From NCBI GenBank assembly GCA_009767595.1, contig VSDK01027850.1, positions 391,397 through 455,396 on the forward strand: a stretch of DNA of 64,000 bases, given 5' to 3'. A model generated the notes under the pieces. It was not told the origin of the DNA and ran no database searches. It worked only from the letters and a program-made list of their open reading frames with translations. Shown here piece by piece: positions 21,903-34,081 of the stretch. The DNA is from Symbiodinium kawagutii. Taxonomy: Eukaryota; Sar; Dinophyceae; Suessiales; Symbiodiniaceae. Made by a program: the position numbers and the translations under genes. Numbering within the stretch: position 1 is the stretch's first letter; every line of letters starts with the position of its first letter.

Positions 21903-22739
21903 CTGCAGGGAGTGTTTCCAGATTGGGCCCAATGCCGTAAAACCCACTGCGATGCCGCATGAGGTTAACACAATCTTTCAGTTCTCGCCTTTAAGTACAG
22001 TGTGAATATTAAGATATGATAAGGATGGGCCTATCAAGCCAGTTTGGCCATGTGAAAAACATGTTTGTGATTTCATGAAAATCTGCCGACACCGCCTTGG
22101 TAATGATGACGTGCCATTGGGGCGCGCATCAATCAATACCAATGTGCCGATTCATCTATATAGCGCTCCGCCCCCTTGTCAAATTGAACGGGGGGCCGGG
22201 TTTTTTCGCCTCGCGCGAAGAGTCTTGGAACGTCAATCTTTGCTGATGGTCGTTATTTTGGGGGTTTCAACTTGCTTTGTTGTTGTTTACTCCTTTTTTG
22301 TGTTGTCGCCCGCCTCCTTGACGAGCGTTTGCGCTGACATGTCGTCACGTAATATTACCGAATTCCACTGAGGCCCAAACTGTACGTTTTGCACGTTTTG
22401 CCAGAGAAAGCTGACCTGAATTTTGGCTCCAGCTGGCTTCACTTGGGAGGCCTCCACGAATGTCAATATAAGGTTTCGGTCACAGCCATTGTGCGCAACC
22501 CTGGCAAAGTATTGGCTCCCGGCGCCCCTCTGCATCAAAGTTGTTTGAATTTGGCATAGCAACTACCAACTTTAGATGCAGCATCGCGATTGCCAATCAA
22601 CATTGATATTGTGGGGGCCCGGGGGGCTTCCTTATGATTCACAGGCGCCGCGCGGCAAGGCATGCCATCAACAGCCGCAGCGCGAATTACACTGTAGGGA
22701 GGCGAGAGCATTCACCACATATGCCCATGCCAGGACAAG

Positions 22740-22960
22740 TTGAATTGCAAATCACAACCTGGCAGCTACAAAGCCTTTACCGTATACATCCACAGCCACT
22801 AAGAACTGAATTGCAAATCACAACGCGTTAAACCAAATGCCACCAACGCATACGCCAAACGCCACCGAAGGCAAAATTGGAAATCACAATGTCATAACAT
22901 AAACCAAACGCCACCAAGACATACGTCAAATGCCACCAAAAGCTGAATTGGAAATCGCAA
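22740..22960. repeat. Roughly 67-bp tandem repeat, 3-4 degenerate units
   Basis: ATTGCAAATCACAA or ATTGGAAATCGCAA recurs at about 22745, 22810, 22878 and 22945, each followed by AAACGCCACCAA and CATACGYCAAA. Confidence 0.6.
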
Positions 22961-23035
22961 CGTGATAGACTGATAGACCGGGCGCGGACAATGCGTCGAA
23001 TGTGTGGGGGACTCGCCAAACCCGAAGAAAAATGT

Positions 23036-23180
23036 TGATGCTCAGTTTCGATTGAATCATTGGCGGCATTCCGCCCGAGCCTTTAGGGAAAATTTCGACA
23101 GAAAGGTTTGGCAGCTTCGATTGAACCTTTGGCGGCATTCCGTCCGAGCCTAACAAGAAAACGTCAAAAGGCTGAATCAT
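23036..23180. repeat. Short tandem repeat with GGCGGCATTCCG core
   Basis: TCGATTGAATCATTGGCGGC and TCGATTGAACCTTTGGCGGC, each followed by ATTCCG(C/T)CCGAGCC, with a third weaker unit at about 23170. Confidence 0.55.
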
Positions 23181-23732
23181 TGGGGGCAATTTGCCCGCGG
23201 AAAACGCCACACAACTTCAGGGCTTCAAGTAAATCTACGCGGTATTCTGTCCTAGGAAAAATGCTTAATGTCTTTGAGCGAACCCTGAACGCCACTCTGC
23301 CCCAGCCTATAGAAGGAAAATGCTACAAGCAAGGCTTCAGGGCTTCGACTCATTGTGTCCCAGACTATTCGAAAGGGCACGCTGAAAGGCTTGACAACTT
23401 CCATGGGCTTTGATCGAAACCTTACGCGCTCGCGGAAGCCTCCCAAGCGAAGCCGGCTGGAGCCAAAACTAGGGTCAGCTTTTCTTGCCAAAAGAAGTTA
23501 CGCCACAGTCGACTGCGGTAGTAGTTCTATGCGCCTATTCTTGCGCCCAGTTGTTTTGAAAAGTTGCAACATTTCACTTCCCTTGCGAAAGAATGAAGCT
23601 GGCCCCTGGCGATATTCTTTGCGCTGCCGCGCGCGGTCAATGAATGACATAATTCGGCGAATCTTTGGCCGATCCAGGCTTGAGTGGAGCGCAACTGGCG
23701 CTCAACTCAAATTGAATTGCGGGGAGTTCAAC

Positions 23733-23766
23733 GCAGACGTTGTTTGAACCGACCATTTTTGGATGT
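23733..23766 (-). repeat. Dispersed repeat, inverted relative to 33337-33370
   Basis: The stretch around TTGTTTGAACCG and TTTTGGATG is the reverse complement, with few changes, of a stretch near 33350. Similarity is clearest over about 34 bp and weaker beyond it. Confidence 0.6.
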
Positions 23767-24039
23767 AGAATACATGGCTCAACATGCGCGTCCATTTTTG
23801 GCATGAAATGCCGCGCAAAACGTGGAATCTGAGAAGAGCGGGAAGAGAGCCAGGGTTTCCTGGAAGCGATGGAAAGGCGTTTTGCGACGCTTAGGGCCAA
23901 TAGCAAAAGCTAGCAATAAAATTTTGTAAGCGGCCGGAACGGAAATTGAAGCGGTTAACTTGGAACCCAATACTAGCCGGCCTTGGGTCGCCAAAAATTG
24001 GCAACAAAAGAGGCACGAAATAGAACGCTAGAAGCAACG

Positions 24040-24700
24040 CCAAATTTAGAACAAAGAATAATGTAGGAATCGCGTCAGGGAACATGCCACAAAGAATGTC
24101 AGAAGATACGCCAAATGAAACGCTAGAAAAAGCAAAGGGTTTTGCGAGGTAGAAACGAGAAGATTTGCCCGATAGAAAACAAAAAAGGAAAAATCCCAGA
24201 AGACACGCCAGCAAGAATGCTAGAAAATACGCCGCGAAGAATGCCACAAAATATGGCAGAAATTACGCGCGTAGAAAAGAAACGATATACCAGAGAGAAT
24301 GCCAAGTAAACTGTCAAATGCAGCGCCAGATTATACGCGGGAAAGCCGGCCGAATAAATGATCAGATAGAAGGCCAGAAACACATTCAAAAGATATGCCA
24401 GGCAAAATGCAAAAAAGATCTGGTAGATAGAACGCCGGTAAGGCTGTCAGAAACCATGTCGAAGATAGGCTAGAAAGAACGCAGGAAAAGGATGCCACAG
24501 AGTGCCTGCCATATGACGAAAGATGTGTGAAACATAAGCGCCCGAAAACATGCCAGATGGAAAGCCAGAAAATGTTTCAGATAAAAAACAGGAAGACACG
24601 CCAAATAGAATGTGAGCAAGAATGTCAGCAGATATGCCAAAAGCAAGCCGGAAGACGCGTCAGATAGGATACCAAACAAAATGAAAATTAAATTCACGAC
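24040..24700. repeat. 24-bp degenerate repeat, block 1
   Basis: Units approximate GATACGCCAGAAAGAATG plus CCAGAA. The forward frame gives DTPERMPE-like peptides, the reverse frame Leu/Phe/Ala-rich membrane-like peptides. Related blocks lie at 25690-25970 and 27880-29250. Confidence 0.8.
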
Positions 24701-24994
24701 AAGCAGCTGTCAATTCATGACAGCTAGCTGTCAATGATTGGGATGGATTGGGATGCTGGAGTTGCCAACAGGCTCTGAATCATGAAAATCTGTTTGCTGC
24801 CAAATTGCCTTTGTGATTTACACTTGAAATCATCACGCCCCTCCCTCCCTTGGAAACAGCAAATCGAAACTTCAAAATTGTTCTCTGAAACCTTCGGGTT
24901 CATGGGCTAATTCCTTGCCTGTTGCTCCACGCACCCTGCTTGGAAGCAGCTTTGGTGACTATTGGGCTGTATATCTTTGGCTGGGCAGATGTCT
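24700..24994. other. Spacer, nothing recognised
   Basis: A short direct repeat of GACAGCTAGCTGTCAAT type near 24705-24735 is the only structure seen. Confidence 0.4.
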
Positions 24995-25007
24995 GTTGAT
25001 TTGTTGC

Positions 25008-25059
<52 letters not shown>

Positions 25060-25170
25060 GCTTTTGTCGCTGTTGTTGCTGTTGTTGCTGCTGTTGTTGT
25101 TGTTGTTGTTGTTGTTGTTGTCGTCGTCGTTGTTGTTGTTGTTGTTGTTTTTGTTGTTGCTGCTGTTGTT
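24995..25170. repeat. (GTT)n/(GCT)n trinucleotide array
   Basis: Nearly pure GTT with GCT and GTC interruptions. Six-frame translations give poly-Leu, poly-Cys, poly-Val (plus) and poly-Gln (minus); not read as coding. Confidence 0.95.
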
Positions 25171-25361
25171 TGAAAATCGGATGCGGCAACGATGAATATG
25201 AGAAGAAAAACGTTCCAGCAGTCAGATCAGACGCGGTTCTGATGAATGTGGGAAAAAACGGCTTAGCAGCCAAGATCCTTGCGCAAAATGGTTATTTGCG
25301 TCGCCAGCGCGCGCCTTACATTTTTGCCCGCCCACCCATCCTTCCCACCCAACCCATGGGG

Positions 25362-25465
25362 GTGGTACGGGAGGGCACGGATGGGGCGGCGGACGGGGTG
25401 GCGCGGACGGGGCGGCACGGACGGGGCGGCACGGACAGGGTGGCATGGACGGGGTGGCACGGACA
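25362..25465. repeat. 14-bp GC-rich minisatellite
   Basis: About seven units of GGGGCGGCACGGAC with GGGTGGCATGGAC-type variants. The period is 14 nt. Confidence 0.8.
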
Positions 25466-25689
25466 TATGCGCGGGCATGGACATGGGCAACGCACACCAA
25501 TTATTTTGACAATATTGGCTGCCAATTCTTCATTATCATGAAATCAAGGAGAGCTGTTTTGGTTCAAAAATAATTGAAGCATCTCCCAGCACCCAGCAGC
25601 CCTTGCGCTACACTCCGGCCATCTTTAAAACATCCTCCTCAGCAATCAAAAAACTTAGGCCAAATAGCTCGTCAACGCTTGCCGACCTT

Positions 25690-25970
25690 GAAGAACTTAT
25701 GCGCGAAATCAAGAAGCCCAAAAACACGCCAGACACAACGCCACAAGACACGCCAGATAGAAAGCCAGAAGAAGCGCCAAATAGAAAACCGGCAAACCAG
25801 CTAGAAAATACGCCAGATTGGCCCAATAAAGCGCCAGAAGACAAGCCAAAAAGAATGCCAGAAAGAATCTCAGGAGATATTCCAGAAAGAATGGCAGGAG
25901 ATACGCCGGGTGGATTGCCAGAAGATATGCCAGAAGAGAAGCTACGCCAGATAGAATGTCAGAAAGAAGC
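25690..25970. repeat. 24-bp degenerate repeat, block 2
   Basis: Same family as 24040-24700; forward frame encodes NTPD, DTPDRKPEEAP and ERMPERISGD-type peptides. The 150-codon frame at 25603-26055 derives from it. Confidence 0.8.
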
Positions 25971-26429
25971 GGATCCACCAACCCTGCCTTTGCCATCAAA
26001 AGGGCGGCGCCTTTGCAGTCGGCTGCTGCTGCTTTGGCCACAGCACAAGCTGTAAGTTCGCGATACTTGCTGTTTTGGCGCCGCAGCACAAGCTGTAAGC
26101 CCGCGATATTATGTTTGCTTTTGCCTGTTAAGCGCCAACTATCAAGCCAATCTAGCAGGCTTTGTCCACCGCGGCTGCTTGCTTTTGCCCATAGCAGACG
26201 CTGCCCATCTACAGCAAGCTAGAACCTTCCTATCATAGCAGGCTATGTCCACCCACGCTGGTCTTGTATAGGCGTTCAATACGTCCGCTTGGCCGCCCTA
26301 GATTTGCATCCCTGAGCACGGGCCTTTGACAACGTTCCGTATTCCTTGGCTCAACTTGGTTCTAGCTGTTGGCGCAATGGATTGCGAAGGCGAATACAAG
26401 CTCCAGACGCACCAAACACCGCGCCCGCC

Positions 26430-27100
26430 ACACAAAGTCACGACCCAACACTTCTCCAACATCACATGTCACAGTCCTGCGATTGGCAAAAGCACTCCCA
26501 GAACTACTCCAGACGCATTAAGCACCGCGCTTCTCACACAAAGTCACGACCCAGCACGTCTCCAACATCATTTGCGACAGCCCTGCACTTGCGAAAAAAC
26601 AACCCCACAACAGCTCCACAGCCACCAAACGCCACACCTGCCACGCCAAGTCACGACCCAAACTTCTCCAGCAGCGGCTGTCACAGCCCTGCAATTGCGA
26701 AAGTCAATCCCAGAACTAGCTCCAGACGCACCAAAACACCACGCCAGGATCCAACTCCTCTACATTGCTTACACCGCTTTGCCATTGCGAAAAGCAATCC
26801 CAGAACAGCTCCACGCGCACCAAATGCCATGCCTACCACACACAGTCACGATCCCGGACTTCTCCAACGTCACTTGTCACAGCCTTGCCTGACCGAAAAA
26901 CAATCCCACGACAGCTCCACATCCATTGAACGCCACGCCTGCCACGCGCAGTCACGATCCAAGACTTCTCCAACATCGGAAAAGCGATGAAAAACGGCGC
27001 CTGCCGCGCAAAGTCACGACCCAAGACTTCTCCACATCAAATGCCACAGTCCTGCCATTGCGGAAAGCGATTTTCAAATCCACCAGGCGCCACGCTTGCC
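26430..27100. repeat. About 108-bp tandem repeat, six degenerate units
   Basis: AAGTCACGACCCA(A) followed by CTTCTCCA recurs near 26434, 26542, 26650, 26842, 26949 and 27011, mostly about 108 bp apart. The unit is a multiple of three, so overlapping frames stay open across it (36-residue pseudo-repeats); this does not by itself indicate a gene. Confidence 0.75.
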
Positions 27101-27129
27101 ACGCAAAGTCAGCAGGGGAACTCGAGCAT

Positions 27130-27880
27130 GTTGATATTTCGTCCATGGTCACAGAAGAGCCGGAACCAACCGGAACCAACCGGAACCAAACCGGAAACAG
27201 CCGGAACGCCTCGCGCCTGTCCGATTCGGAAGCTAATTTGTCCACATCTTGCGAAACATTTTCCAGGAGAACACAACGTGATCCGTTCAAGGCCCAATAT
27301 CCATCAAAATCGCATTTCGCGCGAGACTTCCTCTTTCTTTGAATTGCAAGAACAGCAACGTGCCCAAAGTGTCAGGCTTCTTACACAAAACCAAACTTCA
27401 ACACTTTTCCATCATCACGCGTCACCTTGCGGATTGGTAATTTACTTGCACAATTGATTGGTGGTTCGATTGAGCCGCGATGTGATTGATTGGCTATTTG
27501 ATTGATTGGCGATGTAATTACGCGCGATTCAATTGATTGTTCAATAGTCCCTAGCACTGAAATTCCGCACTTCGTAATTAAACTTCCTTCGGTGATTGTT
27601 ATTATTGCAATTCTCTCAAAAAATCTTTTTCCTTTGACAGGCCCCTCCCAGCCAAAACCAGAAACAAAACGAAATCCAGCAACCATGGCAGGACCTCAGG
27701 CCCCAAACATGTCCCTCAGATCGTTGTTCTTTTTGTTTTTCTAGTTTTTTTTAATTTGGGGAAAATATAGGAAAATGTTTTAATGACCAGACCAGTAAAC
27801 AACATGTACCAAGGGCCAAAACCTAGAAGCTCAAACTTTGTAAAGCGCAGGCGCTGACCGCGCTGCTTCAACACAAAAAG
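27130..27880. other. Spacer, no gene called
   Basis: A short GGAACCAACC tandem at about 27160-27195 and GATTGATTGGC-type repeats at 27455-27540 are visible. Open frames look random. Confidence 0.4.
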
Positions 27881-29250
27881 CGCTAAACAGGACGCCAGAA
27901 AGAATGCCAAATAGATTGCCCAGCGCATGGCCGCAAGATATGCCAATTGGAATGCCCGATGATATTCCAAAAGAAGGTCACAAATCTTTAGATAAAAACG
28001 CCACCTAGGAAGCGAGAAAGACTGGGAAAAGTTGGGCGCACTGGAGGGCCAGAAGACGGCTCAGATAGGACGCCAAAAGCTTTGCCAGAAAGAAAGCGAA
28101 AGAATGCCAAAAGATACGCCAGAAAAAATGTCAGAAGATACGCCAGAAAGAACGACAGAAGATACGCCAGGAAAAATGCCCAAAGGTGCATGAAATAAAA
28201 CGTCACAAGACACGCCAGATAGGAGTCAAAAATGTTAGAAAAATATGATGGACAGAAAGCCAGAAAGCGAGTAGTTAAGAGATGGGTGAAGCGGAACACC
28301 TGCCAAACGGACGGCCAAATGTCATGCCAGAAACAACCTGTGAATATACGCTACAAAGAAACCAAGAAGATATGCCAGATAGAATGCAAAGGATACGCAC
28401 AAAAAAAAAAGACATGCCAGATAGAACTCCAAAACTCACGACAGAAAGAGCCGGAGGAGATACGCCAGAAAGAAAGCTAGAAGATATGTTAGGCTCAATG
28501 TTAATCTCACGCCAGACAGAATCTGAGGAGATATGCCAGAAAGAAAGCTAGAAGACACGCCAGATAGAATGCCAACAGTCACGCCAGCAAGAAACTGAGG
28601 ATATACGCCCAAAAAAATCCCAAAATCTGCAAAATAGAATGCCAAAAGATATGTGATATGTGAAATAAAAAGCCACAAGATAATGCAGGTAGAAAGCGGG
28701 AAGACGCGCCAAATAGAACGCCAGAAAAACTGCCAAAAGGTGCCCGAAAAGAAAAGCAATTGGAACCTCAGAACATATGCCGGATAGGATAGAATGCCAG
28801 ATTTAGAACGCCAGAAAGAATTGCCCGAAGATGCGCCAAATAGAAGGCCAAAAACATATGTCAGAAAATACGCCAGATAGAACGCCACAGAGACTGTCAG
28901 AAGATACGCCCGATAGAATGCCAGAAAGGATGACGGAAAGAATGGCCGAAAATCTGCCAGATAGAACGCCGCAAGATAGGTAGACAGCATGCCAGGAAGA
29001 GTTTACAGGATATGCCAAATAGAAAGCCACAAGAGAATCAAATAGCACGCTGGAAAGACTGTCGCAAGATATGCCAGATACAGACCCAGAAGATGTTCCA
29101 GGCAGAAAGCCAAATGATACGCAAAAGTGAGTTCCAAAAGAATTGCAGAAGATAGACCAGATAGAATGTCAGAAGATGTGCCAGAAAGGATGACAGAAGA
29201 TATGCCAGCTAGAATGCCAAGAACAAATTCAGAGGATCTGCCAATAGACT
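27880..29250. repeat. 24-bp degenerate repeat, block 3 (largest)
   Basis: About 1.4 kb of GATACGCCAGATAGAACG-like units with many substitutions and small indels. The minus strand reads as strings such as FLAYLLAFFLAYLLTFF, which mimic membrane helices. Treated as a repeat and not a gene because the unit is shared with two other blocks and frames break often. Confidence 0.8.
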
Positions 29251-29334
29251 GCTAGATTGGCATGCGATGGCCGGGATCACGCGAATTGGAAAAGTGTCCT
29301 GTTCCTCTGCTCGTCGCTGGCCTTCTTTCTGTTG

Positions 29335-29639
<305 letters not shown>

Positions 29640-29640
<1 letters not shown>

Positions 29641-29835
29641 TGTCCCAAGTGTCCCACAAGAGTGTCTTACCAAGAGTGTCCCGCCAAGAGTGTCTCACCA
29701 AGAGTGTCTTGCAAAGAGTGTCCCACCAAGACTGTCTCACCAAGAGTGTCCCACCAAGAGTGTCTCGCCAAGAGTGTCCCACCAAGAGTGTCTCACCAAG
29801 AGTGTCTTACCAAGAGAGTCCGACCAAGAGTGTGA
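29640..29835. repeat. 14-bp minisatellite CAAGAGTGTCYYRC
   Basis: About fourteen units of GAGTGTCTCACCAA, period 14 nt. The core AAGAGTGT is the reverse complement of the ACACTCTT core seen in arrays at 51.8, 54.2 and 63.7 kb. Confidence 0.85.
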
Positions 29836-29968
29836 GCATTCGGGTTCGTGGGCTTCATCTTGTTTTTTGAATTTGTTTTCTATCTTCACGTGCTTTTGCG
29901 AATTTGCATTTCTGTTGCTGCTCTTGCTGTCGCTGTTGTTATTCTAGGTGTTGATATTGTTCCTGTTC

Positions 29969-29969
<1 letters not shown>

Positions 29970-30021
<52 letters not shown>

Positions 30022-30095
30022 GCTGCTGTTCTTGTTGGTCTTGTTGGTCTTGTTGTTGCTGCTGCTATTGTTGTTGCTGTTGCCGTTGCTGTCTT
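29970..30095. repeat. (GTT)n array
   Basis: GTT triplets with GCT and GGTCTT interruptions. Confidence 0.9.
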
Positions 30096-30574
30096 GTTTT
30101 GACTACAGCATGTTTTTTCCACATTGAATTCTGGGTTTGTTGTTTTTTGGTCATGTCCCGCCGCTCTCCTCGTTCTCCTTCTCCTCTTTCCGCACTCTTC
30201 CTCCCGTGCTCCTCCTCCTGTTGTTTTCCACTTTTCATCATCATCACCACCACCAACAACAACAACAATGGTTTTGGTTGTGTGTGGCCAGCATCACATT
30301 TGGGATATATTTGTTAAGGCTTGATGGACGTCTTGTTCGCCCTGAAGCGCCCTGGCCGCCCTGGGTGTCAGCCATTTTGCATGGCTGGCGTGCATTTCCT
30401 CTTATATTGGCTTTGTTCGTTCAGCCGGCGTGGCACTTTGAATGCGACACATTCACTCTGTGCGGCCCTTCCAACATTTCAGATGTATGATTTTTTTTCC
30501 CGAATGCGTAGCACGGGTTCTCGTTTCATAGTGGGGGTCTGGGGGTGGAGACGTGTTCGCTGGACGTTGCGCTT

Positions 30575-30604
30575 GTTCTTGTTCTCCTTCTCCTTCTCCT
30601 TGTC

Positions 30605-30636
<32 letters not shown>

Positions 30637-30707
30637 GGTTCTTGTTCTTGTTTTTGTTATTGTTCTTGCTTTTGTTCTTGTTCTTGTTCTTGTTCTTGTT
30701 CTTGTTC

Positions 30708-30748
<41 letters not shown>

Positions 30749-30770
30749 GGTTGTTGCTGTTGTCGTTCGC
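30575..30770. repeat. (GTT)n/(GTTCTT)n array
   Basis: GTTCTT hexamers at 30640-30710, then pure GTT to 30750. Confidence 0.9.
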
Positions 30771-30799
30771 AGGCGAGAGTGTGGCAGCCCCCTAAAAGG

Positions 30800-31865
30800 C
30801 CTGTGTTTGGGAAGGTGTTTTTTTTAAGGCATTCGCAAGCGAGAAATCACTTTCAATACTGCAGTTTTTGGCATGCGGCCTGCCCAAAACAATGCTATTT
30901 CGATGGTTTTGGCCGCGGCCCACCAAAAACCAAAATATTTGCAAGGCTTTCTGCCCATCGCAAAACGTGCGCCTGTAGCAGCGACGTTGCGAAAATCCCG
31001 TGTTTTGCAACGTTGTCCCCCGCGCAGCTATCAAAACGAGGCTTGCCTTAATGACTTTGATTTCAAAAAACCTTCAACCAACAAAACATTCAAGCCCAGC
31101 CCATCTCGCTCGGCTGCCCCCCAACACCCCCCCTTAACTCGCTTTGCTCGCTAGGAAGAACATCAGCTTTGCCCATCGGCTGGCTTTTGTAAATTGCGAA
31201 AACGTGGAAGATACAATGTTCTCTTGCATTGTCTAAATTCCTTTTTCCCAAACAGTGTGTGCACTGAAGAGGTTCTTACGGTAAGGGGAAAGGACCCAGT
31301 GTAGATCGCAGGTGTTCTCTGGCCCGCGCGCGCTGCTAATTCGTGCACCCTTTCGTCAAAAACGTTCCTCCATCTTCCGTTTCTGACAGAAGCCTTGCAC
31401 GAAACTGCGGGCGTAGCACTTCTCTTCCGGAGCTGCGTTCTCGTCTGCGCGCCCTGCCCGTTTCTTGATGAAAGCGCGTTCTACGAGGCAGGCACAAGGG
31501 AAAGCTCACTTTTTGTCCTTCTTGGGCATCAGGAATCTGTGGCCGTGGCAAGGAAATTTTTGTGTTTTTCAAATCGTGTGATTGTCGTCGGTTTTGCGAT
31601 GTTGCAAAAAAATGTTGGCAAGCGCACACAAAATGACCGTGCCCGAAAAAATTGACTTCTCGTGGCAGGCGCAACTTTTCGTGATCTTGAGCTCTCTCGC
31701 ATCTGCTATGTCCAAATGACTTTTCGTGACAAGCGCAGGACTTCATATGCCTCGGGGTCGCTTTTTCGTGTCAGGCGCAATATTTGGTAACATCAACGCT
31801 TGACATTGCAAATCGCGGTGTCACGGAATTTTCAATCGCCTTTCATACCTCTGCTTTTGTGCACC
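30800..31865. other. GC-richer spacer, no gene called
   Basis: Only short recurring motifs are seen, such as CTTTTCGTGNCAGGCGCA (three times, 31655-31770). Open frames are short and in all directions. Confidence 0.4.
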
Positions 31866-31869
31866 TCGC

Positions 31870-32035
31870 CTGCGCGCAGTGCAAAGTTTCATTTCGCTCG
31901 CGCAACCTTCCGCAGACTTCATGCGCGTCGAAGCTCTCTCGTCTGCGCGCGCGGTGCGAATTTTGATTTCGCTCGCGCAACCCTGTGCGGACTTCGAGCG
32001 GGTCGGATCCCTCTCCTCTGCGCGCGGTGCTAATC
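31870..32035. repeat. About 75-bp tandem duplication
   Basis: Two consecutive units share TTTCGCTCGCGCAACC and a following GACTTC-CG-GTCG stretch, then TCTGCGCGCGGTGC. Confidence 0.7.
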
Positions 32036-32089
32036 TTTTGCTTTTGAAAAGATCTTGTCAAAAGTTTTCCTACTCTGCTCATCTGCGCG

Positions 32090-33000
32090 CTGTCTCATGT
32101 GTGTTCTCATTTGTGTGCTCCTATGTGCTTTCACATGTGTGCTTTCACGTGTGCGCTCGCATCTGTGAGCTTTGTGCTCTCATCTGTGTGCTCCTACGCG
32201 CTCTCATATGTGCGCTCTCATACCAGTATGTGAGCTCTCTTTTGTGCTCTCTCTTTGCGCTACATTTGGGCTCTCACATGTGTGCCCTAACATGTGCGGT
32301 CCCCTATGATGTCTGTGATATGTGTGTTGTCATACTTGTGCTCTCACATGTGTGCTCCTATATGCTCTCATGTGCATGCTCTTTCGTGCTCTCATATGTG
32401 TGCTCCTATGTCCTTTCATCTGTGTGCTCCCGTCTGCTCTCATTTGTGCTCTGAATCATAATATGTGCTCACATTTGTGTGCTCTCACCCTTGTGCTCCC
32501 ATTTGGATCCATTTGGATAGTCTCTTTTTGTGTTCCCACATGTGGGCTCTCCCATTTCTATGCTCTCACATGTGTGCTCTCAGATGTGTGCTCTCAAATG
32601 TGTGCTCTCATATGTGTGCTCTAATGTGTGTAGTCTCATATGTGTGCTCTCACATGTGTGCTCTTATACCTGTGCTATCATGGGTGCGCTCTCCTATGTG
32701 CTTTCATATCTTTGCTCTCACATGTGTGCTCTCATATCCATGTTCGTTTGTATCTTCATTTGTGTGTGCTCTCCTATGTGCTCTCATATCTGTGCTTCCA
32801 TTTGTGTGCTCGTTTGTGCTCGCATACCTGTGCTCTCATATGTGTGCTTTCATACGTATGTATGCTCTCATATGTGTGCTCCTATGTGGTCCTGTGTGCT
32901 GTCCTGTGTGTGCTCCTATGTGCTCTCTTTTGTGCTCTCATATTTGTGCTCACATTTGTGTGTTCTTACCCTCGTGCTCCTATATTGGTACTCTCATATG
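32090..33000. repeat. 14-bp minisatellite TGTGCTCTCATATG
   Basis: About 900 bp of GTGTGCTCTCACAT-like units, period 14 nt. Since 14 is not a multiple of three, all three forward frames read the same cycling Cys/Val/Leu/Ser/His/Met-rich peptide, which explains the three overlapping long frames. Confidence 0.9.
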
Positions 33001-33009
33001 TGCACGATA

Positions 33010-34019
33010 CTGTGTCATTTTCCCAATCCCCCCCACCGCACCGTTTGTGGCTTCTTGCCGGGATAACTTTTAAAATGAGGCGGTGTAAACAAGCTCTACC
33101 TTGAACTCGGGTTTCGATGCAAATTTAGCTTGCACTTCAACCCAAGTTGAGCGCCCGTGCAGGGCCAAATTGAGCCCCAATTGAAACCTCAACCTCACGA
33201 CAGCATCGCTTGGAAACAAAACCTTCTTCCACAATGCAATTTACACAATTTACCAAACCCTAATATTTTCCTCGTTTTTGGAAATTTTCCACGCTTCAAA
33301 CCACAGCTAGACTCACATGTTGGGGCATTTTGCATCCAAAATGGGCCGGTTCAAACAACATCTGCATTAAAACCGCCTTTCGACACCAATCTATTCAGCG
33401 ATTCACGCCAAGTTTAGCACAAATTGGCCTCAACTTGAGCCCCATTGAAGCCATGTTGGGCTACAGAGGCGCAAACATATGCAGAAAGAGAATCGTTAAT
33501 GCCAAAAATTGCACGCGGGGCCAGGACAGAATGCAATATGTTCGGCAACCGCCAAACAAGATTCGCATACCACAACAATCCCAAAATGTAGCATTCAAGT
33601 TTGGACGGTTCTTGTCTACACATCAGCCAGCAAGATTCGCAGACCAGGGGTTGTGTCAGAGAACTATTGATTTCCCAACGTGTCACGGCAACACTTTGGC
33701 CAGCAGCAATTCATCCTAGATGTGATTCTCATCTTCTGCTAGCAAGAACGCTAGCAAGAACGACTTTGTTCGGTGATCGCAAATTATTGATTTCAAATTT
33801 GGTTAAACAGCAACCACAAAGGATGCAAAAAGTCATTTTGGCAAATAGCAATTTGTTCTCTGGTTAGTTCATGGTTTTGGTCTCCAGCCAGGAAACATGG
33901 TAGCACCAGAAAATGAGTAGTTTCCCAAAGTGCCTTTTTTAATCACTTCCAATCTTATCTTCACCACACGGCCACTTAATCCGGTGGCGCAGCGGATAAT
34001 CCCACGCGAAGCGAGGAGA
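33010..34019. other. Spacer at the right end of the 12-kb insertion
   Basis: Contains AAATTGAGCCCCAATTGAA-type short repeats (33165-33450) and the inverted match to 23733-23766. A CGGTGGCGCAGCGGATAA stretch at 33979-33996 resembles a tRNA A box right at the insertion edge, without a B box. Confidence 0.4.
33337..33370 (+). repeat. Dispersed repeat, inverted relative to 23733-23766
   Basis: Reverse-complement match described at 23733-23766; CATCCAAAATGGGCCGG is the clearest part. Confidence 0.6.
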
Positions 34020-34081
34020 ATAAACAGTGTAGATCTGACAGGGGGGCAAGCAACAAGCCAATGCATCTGAGGAACATGAGC

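Noticed and set aside
24915-25541. Long open frames of poly-Cys, poly-Leu and poly-Gln
   Set aside because: They are translations of a (GTT)n array; several frames are open at once and flanks show no coding signal.
27988-29048. Leu/Phe-rich frames that look like transmembrane proteins
   Set aside because: They are the reverse strand of the 24-bp repeat family, also present in two other blocks, with frequent frame breaks.
31879-33104. Three overlapping Cys/Leu/Ser-rich frames resembling membrane proteins
   Set aside because: The 14-nt repeat makes every forward frame read the same peptide; no independent evidence for a gene.
33970-34017. Possible tRNA: GGTGGCGCAGCGGATAA resembles an A box
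   Set aside because: No B box at the right distance and no cloverleaf could be folded by eye.
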